Below, piece after piece: positions 50,241 to 62,612 of a DNA stretch of 64,000 nucleotides (position 1 is its first letter; each line of letters opens with the position of its first letter). Source of the DNA: Lates calcarifer. Lineage: Eukaryota > Chordata > Actinopteri > Centropomidae. Under the pieces are notes generated by a model. That model had not been told where the DNA came from. It made no database searches and was given only the letters and a program-made list of their open reading frames with translations. Where the stretch lies: positions 840,861-904,860 of the forward strand of contig NC_066852.1 of assembly GCF_001640805.2 (NCBI RefSeq), written 5' to 3'. The translations under genes were made by a program, and so were the position numbers.

Positions 50241-51234
50241 ACAGTGCCACACTGCAGTATGATGCATTTCACAGATGTGAAAATTCAAGTTGTGTGACTC
50301 CAGCTCAAACAACATCCTGTCACTTTTTAAAATGCATTGTTTGATATCTAGGGGGAAAAAAGAGCTGAGCTCAGATTAGAAAGTGTTATCCAGTCATCCA
50401 TGGTCAGAAACTTCAGCACATTAATGAATCAAAAATATGAATCTGGGGTTTACTATCACACCCAACAATCTGCACACCTCTGCAAACAGCTGCACAGCTT
50501 TTATTCCTTCAGTTATTCATCTTTTTAACCTGAGGCCTTCACTGCTTTTACTAACCCACTTATATCCTCTGCACTATACAGCGCACGTCATTTAAATTCT
50601 CGTTTTCAGGACAGCTCTGAAATACCAACATTTTCAACATGAGCTGCATTTCACATGCTCAGGGATCAATTTTCTAAAAAAGAAAAAGTTCTTAAACGAT
50701 TAAATACAACATTTTTTTTTTCAGTTTCTCATCCATTTCTTGGTTATTGACAACAGATGAGTCATAACCCTTCAGATGACAAAGTTAGCACGCACCAACA
50801 CACCAGCCAAATGAAGGTTTTTTTTCTCCGCTCTGCAGGAAATTACTTGTTGATATTGTTGTGTCCAATGTGGAGACAGAATATCAACTTATTCAGTGCG
50901 TTTTAAACTCTGCACTGTGACGACCTAATTTCCATTTCCAACAATCAAAACACAATTCCACTGCTGACATTCCTCCATACACAATGTTTATACAGAAAGA
51001 TGAAGACAAACAATTGAGAAGAACGGAGGTGAATGAAGGACAAAAGAATCTGAATTGAGTCATTTTGTCGAAACCTTTTTGAAGTTCGCTCACAGCTTCT
51101 GTTGGAAAATATAATCAACAAACTGCTGTAAATATGTATTTCAACTAATGGAAGCTTCTGATGTTACTTTGTATTTCATTTACACAGTCTTCACTTTCCA
51201 AACTCAGCTGAAAAACTGGATGGTTAGCACCTGT

Positions 51235-51264
51235 GCACACACACACACACACACTCACACTCAC
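51235..51264. repeat. (AC)n microsatellite
   Basis: AC repeat of about 30 bases with one T interruption, paired with another about 80 bases away. Confidence 0.9.
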
Positions 51265-51342
51265 ATGCACATCCTGCAAGGCATATTAGCACAAACAAGA
51301 GTGGGACAAATAGACAGAGGCACACAATACCTGCAAGGTTGC

Positions 51343-51343
<1 letters not shown>

Positions 51344-51373
<30 letters not shown>
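51344..51373. repeat. (AC)n microsatellite
   Basis: About 30 bases of perfect AC repeat, the second of a closely spaced pair. Confidence 0.95.
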
Positions 51374-51376
<3 letters not shown>

Positions 51377-53014
51377 TTACATTTGGCCTGTAAAGCTCCT
51401 CAAACTCCTCTTCTTAATTCTTTCCTTCAAAAGTAAAGCCAGAGGAGTAATCCACAATCTCAGGATCTTCTCTTTTTTGCTTCCAAATGCAAATGGAAAT
51501 CCTTGTTCTACAGCGGCTTATTGAATGGCTTAGAGAGGAAGCTGTTGCTTCTCATCCATTTCCTGCAGAGAGAAAAAGCTGAGCAAGAAGTTCATCTATT
51601 TCTGGTGAAGCTCCAGACAATCATGAGCCATTCACTTCTCACCTTCCAGTAAAGTGATTCTGATGCACTGACCATAGGGATCATAAAGACTGAGAGTTTA
51701 AAGCTACACCACATCTCACAGGCCACAATCACACGACAGATGAGAGCATCCTCTGACTACTACTTGAACTGGACATGTAATGATACAGTCAGTTTTACTG
51801 ATAACAAACTGACTGAACATTTCAGCCATATTCTTTCCTCCTCAGGTTCTGCAACAGCTCAACGTGACTCTTGTGATTTCTAACATCAAGTCATGCTGCT
51901 GGTTAAAGGTGCAATCTTTGAAATAATTCTTCCTTCTACTATTAAAACCTCTACAAAGAAGAGCTGAATACCTCAGCCAGAGAGGTTAGATGTTTGTTTG
52001 TTAGCAGGATATTCCAAAAACCTGTTAACAGAGTAATTACATTTGGAGGAAGTTGTGGGCCGGGAGCCAGGGGACAAGTGACTAGTTTTTGGTGAGGATC
52101 CATGAAAAAAAACTCTTAGCATTTGAAGAAAGAGCATTATTGCTATTTTGTCAGACTTTTTTTTAAATCTGGCAGAGATCTCATGACTAGCACCATTGTA
52201 GTTTGATGCAGATCTGGATCCAGAAACAGATTAAAAGATTACATTTAAGCCCTCTGAAAGCTTTCTAAATCCTGTTCAGTTTCTGATCAGCAGAATAATA
52301 AGATCACTTAGACACCTGTGAGCTGTTGCTGTGGTTCATGCCTGTGTCCTGGGATTCAATCTGCCCGAGGATCTTTCATATTATTTTGCCCCAAAGCGTT
52401 GATTGATTCACATTATCATGCCCCACTGGCACTGAATGCTGGCATTGAACATGAATGAGGGCTGGATGATGGGGCAACAGTGGATGTAGTAATAATTTTT
52501 CAAGTTTAGAGAGAACATGCTTTATATACTGTTACAGTAAGACTGTCCCTGTGCAGCACCACCAGTGACTGAATAAAGGTAAAATGCCCATAAACAATTT
52601 TAAGCTTTTATTAAGTGCTATTAGGCTGAATGACTTTTATATTTTACCTATATAAAGTGACAAAATGGACATTCATTTATATGCAAATATAGAAATGATT
52701 TCAAGGATTGGTGCCTTTTCATGTCAGACCTCTTTTAGACGTGTCATTAAAATACTTTTCATGCCAGTTTTATGTCCAGATGTGACTTAAAGGAGCCACA
52801 CCCTCACCTACATTTCACGACTCATCTCTTATAAGCTGAGAATTGTGTTGAATACATTAAACTGCACTGAGCTAGTGACCTGAGTCAAATGGAATCAAAC
52901 TAACTTGGACTGGAGTAAACTGAAGTGCCATTGAATTTGCCATCTATGGAAATGAACTTAACATGGAGAGAGAGCTCAGACCTGTGCTGCTGGCTGCTGA
53001 TAAGCGAAGCGCTA

Positions 53015-53039
53015 CGTGTGTGTGTGTGTGTGTGTGTGT
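53015..53039. repeat. (GT)n microsatellite
   Basis: About 25 bases of perfect GT repeat. Confidence 0.95.
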
Positions 53040-54059
53040 AAGCCTTATATCTGCTGTTTGATCAGTGTTGTTGGGATTGTTGCTACTGAATGTGTGACAC
53101 TTCCATGCGTCGCACTGTTTGGCAGATGCAGGCTGAGCAACGTGTCAGCGCTGGCAGTCAACCAGCTGAGCAGTGAGCTGGATGTGTGTATCAGAGAGCA
53201 TCTAACACAGAGGGAGACAGAGAGAATGACTAGGTCTGTGGGTTTGTGTGCTGAGTGTGAATACAGTGCTTTCACACTCAACGCACAAAGTAAACACTAT
53301 CAAACAAAGTATGACAGAATAAAGGCGTGTAGAGCAGAACACAGTAAACAAAATGTTCAACTGAATATTCAGTCCAGATCAGGTGGATACTGCACCAAAT
53401 ACCAATTCCATAGAGAAGTAAATAAAAACCGTCCTCAGAGAACAGTCAAAGAGATCATGTTCATGTCAGAAAAACAGGGAATACACATTTACCTTATTTT
53501 CAAAGTTGTAAGCACAGATTTCTCTTCACTGGAACTGAGCTCTGATGTACACAACAGTATCTGAACAGGGACATCCATGAGCTTTTGGCCACATGATTGT
53601 GTTTGTTTGGAATCACTCTTCTTCTCTAGTGTGTGTGCTGTGTTTGTGAGGTGTAGTAACGCCTTCCTTTCATCCTAGCAAAAGCTTTAGAGTCGTGTCG
53701 CAAATCTCCTAGCAACCCCTCCTGGAGCCGTTACGGAGGCTCATCAAGAATATGTACTAATTAAGAAATGAACACCATGACAACCAGACTACACTCGCCA
53801 CCAGTACAGCTGCCCATCAGAAGAGCCTCTCATTAGCAGAGAAGCTGCATGACCTATTCATTTTCAGGTGATGAAGAAGAGTGGAGAGGTTAATTGCTAA
53901 AATACACAGTAAACTTTTCAGAGGAAACAAAAAAATAATCATGAATGTAATTAGTCAGGTAAAAACAAAAATGACCTTTAATTCAAAGGAAATAGCATAA
54001 ATAGCTGTATAAGATTAAAAAAGAAAAGAGGTAATAAACTGATTTAACTGTCCAAATTA

Positions 54060-54420
54060 TCTATTATATAGGACTGTGGAGCTGTGACAATAAATTGCAG
54101 GAAGAAGCAAGGCTAAAAAGTTTTTAGCAGGCAGTCAAAATAGTTTATAACATCTAATGTCCTTAAATCCAAAGGGACAGTGTCATAGAATTTGGTTACA
54201 AAACTGAGGAAGGTCTTTTCAGTTTTTGGTACAGTAAGCAGAAAGATCCTTGGATCCGAGGAACGTACCAGTGATATATCTAGACAGTGCATCAACGAGA
54301 GTCAGGGACAAGTTCACGAAAAGATTTATGGACAAGGACTGGGATCATAAAATCTATCCTAAGACTAACTGGAAGTCAGAGCAAGGACTGTAGTGCAGGA
54401 CTGATGTGAGTACCTTTATT
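54060..54420 (+). repeat. Dispersed repeat-like block next to the LINE fragment
   Basis: The tract GGACAAGGACTGGGATC, ATAAAATCTATCCTAAGACT and AACTGGAAGTCAGAGCAAGG resembles a frequent fish repeat ('aaatcgatcctaaaactaactggaagccagtg'). Together with the LINE fragment at 54.56 kb and a possible further piece at about 54.82-54.90 kb (ACCCAAAATTGAGCCTTGTG, then GTACTCC), it makes a repeat cluster. Confidence 0.45.
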
Positions 54421-54559
54421 TTATTCAGTTAAAACACTTGGGGCAGACACAGACACAATGCTGTTTGGCTTACATGTTTCTAATATGCAAATGTAAGGTT
54501 GGGTCAAGGTAAATCAGTCATAAGGCTCGGCTCCGTCCTCAGTACAGTACAGTACCAGT

Positions 54560-54790
54560 ACCATTGGACAAGACCCCAAGATAGCTGACCTCCTTTGCTT
54601 GGGTTAGTAGCTCACTCCCAACCCAGAGGGAGCGACTGTACAGCAGAGCAGGGCCATGGCCTTAAGCTTGAAGGTACTGACTCTCACCCCAACTGGTTCA
54701 CACTAGACTGCAAACTAAGCCAGTGCATGCAGCAGGTCATAGAACTGTGTTGTCTGCAAAGAGCAGTGAGCAGACATTCTCCTCTATATG
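54560..54790 (-). mobile_element. Non-LTR retrotransposon reverse transcriptase fragment
   Basis: On the minus strand three blocks in shifting frames read LLFADNTVL, DLLHALA*FAV*CEPVGVRV followed by STFKLKAMALL, and SLWVGSELLTQAKEVSYLGVL. They match in order a common fish LINE RT segment with FADDVVL, DLQxALxRF, MRVSTxKSEAMVL and RVGSELLPQAKEFKYLGVL. The catalytic FADD is FADN, a short deletion follows it, and two in-frame stops are present, so the copy is dead. I recall this RT type from fish LINEs but cannot place the clade securely (RTE/Rex3-like or jockey-superfamily). Confidence 0.7.
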
Positions 54791-57339
54791 GCTACGCCTT
54801 GAAACGCTGACCTGTAGTATATATGACAACGAAAAAGGTAACTGACCCAAAATTGAGCCTTGTGGTACTCCGTGTTGAACGTTGAGTCAGATCAAGATGC
54901 TGTGATCCAACCAAGGAAACCAAACTTCTTAAACAAACTTTGGTTTGGTTTTCTCAGTTCCATTTAACCTCAACTTTTGCTAAGATACAGCAAGGTAGTA
55001 ACTGATCTGCAGTTGCTAGACTAATGAAGTTGGAGTGGGTGGACAACTGCTCCTCCACAGTACAGTCTCTACCCCAGCTGTTCTAAAAATGTGTGTGAAG
55101 CAACCACTCTTCAGCAGCAAACTTTAGCCGACAAGCAGTCGAAATAAAATTTAAACAAGCCATGTTTTCTAACATCTTGATGCAACTGAACTTTGGTGAT
55201 ATATCAGAAATTGCTTTGCCAGAATTTGATTCAGGTGATCTCTGAGGGTAAACAGTCATTGTTCTGAAACAATAACTGAGTTTGAAAGTGATTAAAAATT
55301 CATAAACATGCACTTAGTGGTTTCAGTTTGAGCATCCTTGTATCTGCTCTCTCCAGGCCTTATGATTGTATAAAACTCCACCTCCAGACCAAGCCTCTCT
55401 GCTCTGCCACGACTAAGTCTAATCCGGCACGTCATCACTGAGATAGAATTCCTCAGCTACAGTTTAGTGCAAACTTTTCTTTAAGTACTCAGCGGAGATT
55501 ACACTCTGCAGTTCTCATTCAGCAGACCCACGGCAGCGGCTCTGTTATCTAACATTTAAACGACAGTTTAAATAAGAGATTCATAGCTCTGGAGGACGAG
55601 GGCCGGGGTTGGAGCGAGGTGGGATCTGATAAGTGAGCCACTGCCCGTCAGCAGAAAATGATCAGGGATGAAACTCCTGGCAAAAAAATGACTTTAATGT
55701 ACGACCAGGTGGGACAGAGGAGTGCAGCAGGAAGTCCTGTCACGTTCAACTACTTGGCAGTAGAGAGAGGAATCTGTGTATGGATCTATAATAATGTATT
55801 TTGTCTATAACATTCTCGCACTCACTTAAACTTAAAGCTTTGCTGTGGCTCGTTTCCCTCTGTCACTCTGCAGCTGTGGAAGTTTGTGAGCAACAGCACG
55901 AGGAAGTGTTTTAATAGAGAGTAGATGACAGAAACATGAGACAGTTATGACAGGTAATGACTGTTCGAACTGAAGGACCTGATAACCTACGGTAATTATA
56001 TTTACAGAGCCATTTTCTATTGTTAGCACTCATCTATCTTTGTGTTTTAAACTGGTTTTATCTGGCTGGAAAAAAACATGTGAGACTCCCTGATGAAATA
56101 ACAGTTAAAACATGAAATAGTACTGAAAGTCTAACATGGAACTGTACAGAGAAAAGGAAAGCACACTGTAAAAATGAGAGGTGATGATCGATTATTGATG
56201 TTGCACCAGGAGGAAAGGCTGCATCCACAGTCAGATGTAAAGATTGTCAAAGTGTACTGAACGTCCTTGTTTTTTTTTTTAATCTTTCAGCTGCAGGATT
56301 TAATCTCCTCAGAGGTCTCGGTCTTTTTTGTACTGTATATGGCACACAGGGTCCACCTGATGCCACAAAAACACTCATGTCACTCTAGCCCTGAGTGAGT
56401 TTTGCCAGCTGAGCTATCAGAAGCTACACAGTGCTTAGTGCAGTTCAACTTGTCTAACACAGAGAATAACAAGGCAACATTTAATAACCAATATGAACGC
56501 ACAGCTTATTCTCCTCATGCAAGTGTGTGAGGCTCTGAACACGAACAAACACCCTTCACACACACTCTGCTTGAGCATCCACAGATACTACAGACAATGG
56601 ATGTAGTGATCAAACTGAAGGTCCTGTGGGAAGAGTGGAAGTCGACCGTAATGCAGTCAGTAAAGTCATCATCTGTACTCAGGGTCAGCGTACCATAGAT
56701 CCATCCCACATACACATACAAGCACTGTGGAGCTAATAAAGATCTTTTTTTCTCTCTGCGAGTGACGGCACGATCTCCAGCGGCCTCATTACCAATATCA
56801 TATAAACACATAGCCTGGGACCTTGATTTGTTCAATAATTCAGCTGCTGCTTCTCTTTTCCCTCAGACTGCTGCTGCCGAAGGCAAGTCTGGAGGATGGT
56901 GTTAATACAGAGCGGCGAACACAAATCCTGTGTGTGTGAGTAATACTGCTGGGCAATTGGATGAATACATCAGGATTCGCCACTGGACTAAATCCACTAC
57001 TGGTGGAAATTCCCTTGATTACTGTATGTTTTTTCCTGGATATTTGGCCATTTATAAAGTCAAACATACTGGTGGTTTCTAACAGAGATATGTTGACAAA
57101 ACACGATAAGACTTTTATTCAAAAGAAATGAACAGACTGACCAGTGGGCCAGATATTTTTGGATGAACATCACACAGCCTGATCTGAGTTTCTTACAAAA
57201 CCTAATGAGATAAACTCACTAACACAACATAGAGATGCATTCATTAATTTTAGAGTAAGATCACATTATGTTGAGCAACTCTGTCACCCCCCATGTAATG
57301 AATGTAAGTCCAATAGTCACCCAAACCCTTTCCTTCTAG

Positions 57340-57450
57340 CTCTGGTTTAGTCTCCACCAACCCCTGAGAGAAATATCTACCATCGTTTTTCACCAGTTTC
57401 TGTCCCAGCTGAAAAAAGCTGCCTGCTGCAGCTGAACGTGAGGTTGATGA
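57340..57450 (+). repeat. Dispersed fish repeat (CACCAACYCC type), copy 3
   Basis: The start TTTAGTCTCCACCAACCCCT followed by GAGAGAAATATCT is nearly identical to the copy at 47.98 kb. The middle is deleted relative to copy 1, and the block resumes with CAGCTGAAAAAAGCTGCC, like AGCTGAAAACAGCTGCC at 20.3 kb. Confidence 0.5.
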
Positions 57451-60400
57451 GGCTGCTGAGACTGAACTGTAAAAACAAAACCATGTGACAAGGTCTCTAC
57501 GATTGACACATTTACATTACAGTTGGTCAATGAAGATGATTTATTGTTAATTTAAAAATGTCAATTACAAGAAAGTGAACACAGATTAAAATATGTTGCC
57601 AATTAATTTCATGGTTAATGAGGACACACAACCAAAAATCAAATCTGGCAAACAAGCCATAAACAAAGATTCTAAATTTGGAAAACGGATCATTTAAATT
57701 CAGCTGAAGCTTCTTTTTGCGTCAGAGTTTCTCACTGTCACTTGAGTTGACAACACTTAAGTATTATCACTGACGAAACACAAAGCAGTCCTAATGTTCT
57801 CTATGATGGATTGCTCACATGAAGCCAGTTGTAACTCTGCGAATGATTTTCATACTCCACTGAAGTAAAACTAGTTTGAATGGGAGGCTGTGAAAATGCA
57901 TTCATCAGTACAAAAGGCTTTTTCAAAGCAGCAGCAGTGGTGTAAACATGCACATTTTGTGGAAATTGGGTTCAAACACGCATTGTCCTTTAAAATGTAA
58001 AGGTGTTTACAGCACAGGCAGCTGGCCTAGAATGAATACATCAGCTACAGCCGGCTGCTGTGGTGACTCCAAATGTTCTGCATATTGTTTGTCTGTATAT
58101 GCAGAGAAGGAATGAGGTGAGGAGGAGGAGAGAGGATGAAGTAAAAGAGGAGTGAGACAGGAAAAGATAAAGCGCCACTAGAGCTTGCCAAAGGCGGTTA
58201 ATTAATTTTACCATCTGCACTTCAGCCAGTATGTTTCATAAGAAATCAGAACATCTCTCTGTTTACCTGCTCTGTGCATCTGTGTGTGTGTTTTCTTATT
58301 CCAAACATTATGCATACCTGGGTGTATTATTTAAGTTTAATAGTGTTTTGTTTCTTTGTGCAGAGTTTAGAGGCACATGTGAATAATTCATAATCTTTGT
58401 CGACCTCTGTCAGTGACCAATGGGGACTGCAGCAACATCGATTGAACCTCTTTCACTAAGTCTGTTGCGCTGCTACCTCTCCACCTCTCATCATCCTCTG
58501 GAGCTATGATACACTACTTCAAAACAGACGTAAGCATTAAAATCTCATTCTCACAACAAGGAAGATTCAGCTCGCTGTTTGGAATGGCGCTCCAACAACG
58601 ACGTTCGTTCCTGAGTTTTTCACACTGACCTTTCTTTGACTCCATTAAAAATGCTGCACAGGTCTTTACAGATGTCTGCTCAAAGTCTCCTTACATTCAC
58701 ATCTACTTCAGGGCCAAACCCCAGAAAGTACTCATGATAGTGCTCAGAGTGGTACATCCATACATCCATGTGCTGTTCAGAATCAGAATCTCTTCAGTAG
58801 CTGACTCTCTGATCTAATGTTGCACCGTCTCATACACGAATAAAAGTTACTATAAACATTTACTTTTCCTCCAGATGCCACCCTGGAGTTGTCCTACTTC
58901 AGAAGTGATGTGGGAAGTCAAATGTAGGCCATTTATTCCCTCACTGTGTGTAAAATACTTCACTGCAGGAATCATTGAACTCGTCTGCAGCTGTGCTTTA
59001 GACTGAAAACTGAGTGTGGAATTATAAAGCTGAACTGTAGATCAGTTAAAAATCATCTCTGATATCCAGCCAGGAACCTCTGAAAATATAAACACAGCTC
59101 CAGTCAAGCCATTGATAGGATTTGTTTCCTGTACATGAAAACCACTCTGACCTTCCGCTCTCAGAGTGAATCCCAGCACATCCCAGCCCTAACACCGACA
59201 GCACTGCTAATCCTATACTGTATGTCAGCAAACAAACGCTCACGTACACGCAGCACAGACGAGAGCAGGAAACAGGATGAGGAACAGAAAAAAACGCCGC
59301 GCTTTCAGCATCATTATAAAGGAGTCAAGACAAAAGAAAACAATAGAATGATCGCTCTGCAGCAGAGACCAACATAATGTGCTTCTGTAAACATAAAAAG
59401 GTGTTTAAACAATTCACTCAGTAGACATATGCAGGAAAACAACACATATACTGCTCGCTGTATTGTGCTATTGTTACTCAGCCTCTGCAGAAAGTCACAG
59501 TACTGTCATTTTTCTTCAAATCTGTAGCTGGAGCTGTTGCTGTAGTCTGTCTTCGCAGTCTTCATAATTAATGGTAATTAATTAACCAGTAACATGTTCT
59601 TAACAGTGCTCAGAGCAGAGGATTGCCTGCGGAGCGGCAGCAGCTCTTCTTGATAACTGAACACAAAGAGGGACACGATGTAGATGAAGAAAAAAGCTTT
59701 TCATTCAGTACCTTGGCCTCTCATAGAGCCTGAACGTGTTGAGGAGGCCTCCTCTCATCAGCAGCAGCATGACTGTTTAACAGCTCCACAGATGCACTGC
59801 TTCCTGCTGCACTCCACAGTTTTTTTGTTTTTTTTTCAGAACAGAAATCTGTGGCCTGCCATGTGGCATCTGTCATGTTTTCCACAGATGAAACAAAACC
59901 TGCCGAGATAACGCTCTGCCGACATGTCGAGTTTCAAAACTTCAGAGCTCAAACCCAAAACATTTGGATGAATCTGCAAACTGATCAACACTGCTTAAAG
60001 TCAGTATTTATCTGTATACATTGTGTGCTAGACATTCATGTACAGCTTCCTCATGAAAGTCAAAGCAACATTATTCAAAGCTGGAGCTGAAAGATCTGGA
60101 CTGGACTCTCCTGGCAACTGTTAATTAAGACTCCTGTGGCAGACTCAATAATGAGCTGTCTTTTACATGGTTAAGAGGTAATATACTTTATGTGATACTG
60201 CCTGCTGCTTTTATATTGAACTTATTGAAGCACTTGAACAGTTTCCCTCTGCTCTCAGCAGGTACATTTTAATATTGATGCCAATATCATTATGAAGATA
60301 TGTATGGTGATATGATGGCAAAGTGCTGCTGAATGTATGGCTCTAAAGGAGTGGACTGTAAAGTGCAGAGATCGCTCCTCTCTTCATCCCTGCGTTCTGT

Positions 60401-61582
60401 TTAATTGGTTTATCATCATGTTGCTGCCAGTGCTGGTGTTCCTTTCTTCGATTTGGGTGTGTTCAGGTTGACCAAATTCTGGATGGGGTCAAGTTATTTT
60501 CGAGGCTGAGTCTGCCTGCCTTTCAGATTGGGTTTTCTTTTTAAGATAAATTTGATGTTCTATTCTCTTCTAACACTGAAGGGCTCATTCATCCTTCAAA
60601 CACAGAATAAGGCAGAGGACATTATACAACTGCTCATAGGCCTGTTTTGTTCTTCCTGTGACAAATAAACTCATCTGCATGTGTGAAATCGGTGAAATGC
60701 CCATTTAACTGACTACAATTAAGAGCTACAGAGTCTCTAGTCTTTCCAGTCACTCCCTCCATACTCCATATAAAAGCGATTCTTATTTTTTGTCAAAGCA
60801 CTCCAGCAGGAACAGGTTCATTCAGATTTTTTTGGGCAACTCCTGACTCACTCTGCATCGCAGTCCTCTGAGATCTCCACTTTCTTTGTTCTGTCTCCAG
60901 GGATCAAGACATGGTCGAAGACAATCGGGTTGCTATGCCAACGGTTTGGCACCCAGCAGCACTATAGCCCTGTCTCTCCTGACTGAGCACCTGGGTGTTT
61001 TATAACATCACACGGAGACACATTTACACATGTGATGTGATGGTGTTGAGCAGTTAGAGGCTGACGTGGAAATGAACAATATAGCAATGTCATTCTTAGT
61101 GTAGTCAGTTTACAGTGTACAGAGAAATGACAAAGTATGTTTTCCAAAAGTCACACTCCAACACAAAAACTGCCTAAGCCTGATTGGATAAACACACAAG
61201 CCTGCTGGGCTGTCACTGCTGTCACTGCTCTTTGCTTCAGCTTTTCCAAAGGGGAGAATGCAGCAGCTCCAACAGAATCATCTACAAAATGAGATATGAC
61301 TCAGCAAGCGAGCAGGTCTCAGAGGTATGTCCATTACATCTTGGACGTAATACAACTGGATCTATTTTTAGAGATGCCATCAGTTTCCCAGATTTCAACA
61401 ATTACTTTGGTGAGTACAAGGTTATTAAAGTACAACTGACAGAGCAGTGGCTGATCCTTAAAGGAAACTCAGATTGTAAGAAATCTAAGTTTTCCTGTCA
61501 GGTCTTGAGAAGCACTGAGAGTTGATCAACTTAGGTCAAATCCACAAACTCACACTGAGGACCTGTCCGGCTGAATGTCAGA

Positions 61583-61660
61583 GCAGTGGTTCAGCATTTT
61601 GGGGAATGGGCTTGTTTTCTTTAAGTTATGTGAGTGTGAAAGTGACATGTTGTAGTTCTA
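61583..61660 (+). repeat. Fragment of the same repeat type as at 35 kb
   Basis: AGCAGTGGTTCAGCATTTTG, GGGAATGGGCTTGTTTTCTT and GAGTGTGAAAGTGACATG resemble the leading part of the repeat described at 35.05 kb. The fragment is short, so assignment is tentative. Confidence 0.35.
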
Positions 61661-62094
61661 CATGGTGTATCAATAACAGATATATTCTGGAGTAATTAGT
61701 GGGACAGCTCGTTCCAGTCGAGGTTAGTTGGTCTTGACAGTGTACCAAACTTTTGTCCCTATTGTTCTGCAGATTTATTCTATTTCACTGTTGTTTCTGG
61801 TGAAATAAGGAAGGATCCTGGCTCAGTTACCAGTGATTGTCAAAGCTCTCTTGCCACTTCTGTTTTGATGTGAAGGCACCCAAAGAGAGCAGAGGTAATG
61901 ATGCAGATGCTGGTCCAGCTTTCGGTTATTGAGTGGCTTGCTTGATGATACTTCAGGATTATCAAGTGCCCTGAAACTGGAACTGTGGAGATAAAAGGAC
62001 TCCACAATCCTTCATGCAGTGTGATCAATTATATATTCATTTATCTTTTTAAGCTTGAAGCAGGTTCAGTAGTTTCTTTTCTGTCGACTCACAA

Positions 62095-62612
62095 CATCCC
62101 TCGGCTTCTATTTGTGCTCTCTTCACCCGTTTTTGCTTCACTTCATCCTGTGCTCCCTCGCTTTCATTTGTCACCATCAAAACTCTCCCTCTTCTCATCT
62201 TTCCTTCCGTTGGTCTGAATGCGTCTTGCAAAGCTCTGCCTCATACTCGCTTTTTTCTTCTCTTTCACTCTCTGTTTTCATCAGATGATCTCTCTTCTCT
62301 GTACTTCACATCTCCCTCCCTCTCTTCCTCTCTCCTCATCCCCTCCCTCATCACTGTGCTGTCTCCTCCTCCCTCCCCTCCTGTTTCCTTCACCTGTACC
62401 CTCCCATCATCCCCCCTTCCTCTCGCTGATTTGCTCTCCCTCTTTGCCCTTCACCCCCTCCCTCGGCATCTCTTCGCTTGGCTCCATCTTTCCTCGCCTC
62501 CCTTTTTGTCTCTCCCCTAGTTTCTTTCTGTCCTTTGCCACCCTCCCCTTCTAATCTCCTCCGTCTCCTCTCTAGTCTCCCCTCTCCTCCCTCCCCTCCC
62601 TCTCCTGCCAGA
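62095..62612. repeat. Long polypyrimidine tract
   Basis: Over 500 bases of the plus strand are strongly C/T-biased, with many TCCCTCC, CCTCCTCC and TCTCTTC runs. It is densest from about 62300 to 62612. No fixed unit was found, so it is a compositional tract rather than a satellite. It creates long low-complexity frames on both strands. Confidence 0.8.

Noticed and set aside
53016..53564. 182-codon open frame on the plus strand
   Set aside because: It begins inside a (GT)n microsatellite, giving a VCVCVC start, and the rest has no recognisable domain. Treated as chance.
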